This document shows positions 34,436 through 34,589 of a stretch of 34,589 nt of DNA, piece after piece. The notes below the pieces were generated by a model, which was given only the letters and a program-made list of their open reading frames with translations, had not been told where the DNA came from and searched no databases. The position numbers and the translations under genes are program-made. Source of the DNA: an uncultured Prevotella sp. Lineage in GTDB: Bacteria > Bacteroidota > Bacteroidia > Bacteroidales > Bacteroidaceae. The stretch covers positions 1-34,589 of the forward strand of contig CAJPTO010000004.1 in the NCBI GenBank assembly GCA_905373605.1, written 5' to 3'. The stretch's first letter is position 1; each line of letters opens with the position of its first letter.

Positions 34436-34513
34436 ATAATCACTGATTATTATAGTCAAGAAGAAATGGTTTTAGAATTACATGCTAACCCACGTTTGGG
34501 GGTTAATTCTCAT

Positions 34514-34536
34514 GCAGAGGCGCAGAGTACGCAGAG
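34514..34536 (+). repeat. Short CGCAGAG-type repeats at window end
   Basis: GCAGAG occurs three times close together (GCAGAGGCGCAGAG, TACGCAGAG). The last 75 nt of the window otherwise hold no feature that I can support; no gene reaches the end. Confidence 0.5.
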
Positions 34537-34589
34537 TTCTTTCTTTAAACGAGTGCACGGAGAAGACGCTACGCTTAGAGAACGCGGAG

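Overview
The window looks like a chromosomal segment of a Prevotella-like member of the Bacteroidales. The evidence is a SusC/SusD outer-membrane pair with a zinc metallohydrolase lipoprotein, a BACON-domain lipoprotein, a protein with a type IX secretion style tail, the order panD-panC / short glycogen synthase / DUF4270, and many copies of the Bacteroidetes -7 promoter box (TAnnTTTG). The exact species cannot be read from the sequence. No rRNA, tRNA, CRISPR array, transposase or phage gene was seen.

Layout. (1) 1-7618: a nutrient-uptake operon of SusC, SusD, a metallohydrolase, a short DUF4302-like lipoprotein and a two-BACON lipoprotein, closed by a strong terminator. The SusC gene is broken twice, by an in-frame TAG and a frameshift, so the locus is probably decaying. 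(2) 7669-8777: repeat-rich spacer and a long leader. (3) 8778-11873: fabD, then a GH13 alpha-amylase-type enzyme fused to an AlaX-like tRNA-editing domain. (4) 12373-15826: rfbA (dTDP-glucose synthesis) and a Wzc-like tyrosine kinase/chain-length regulator, suggesting polysaccharide export. (5) 15888-18372: two HAD phosphatases and mltG. (6) 18373-19705: a second repeat-rich spacer. (7) 19706-24173: on the minus strand, a 1173-residue secreted protein and a 56-residue acidic small protein, then a long divergent spacer. (8) 24207-28947: a stand-alone TonB-dependent receptor, then a biotin-dependent carboxylase operon with a 52-residue small protein between its two large parts. (9) 29157-33700: panC-panD on the minus strand; glycogen synthase N-domain, DUF4270 lipoprotein and a 37-residue protein on the plus strand; then an HD-domain protein. 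(10) 33701-34589: a third repeat-rich spacer.

The most unusual signal is in the three gene-free spacers. Each holds, in the same orientation, a copy of one composite element of about 520-640 bp. It starts 40-51 nt after a terminator-like hairpin of a plus-strand gene. A TTCTAG start lies 97-98 nt before a conserved box, followed by a 22-bp-period AGC/GCTA array of variable copy number and a conserved 3' box of about 88 nt. A second short repeat (about 86 nt) lies beside copies 2 and 3 in opposite orientations. No coding function is visible in these elements; they may be a noncoding RNA or a nucleoprotein-binding repeat family.
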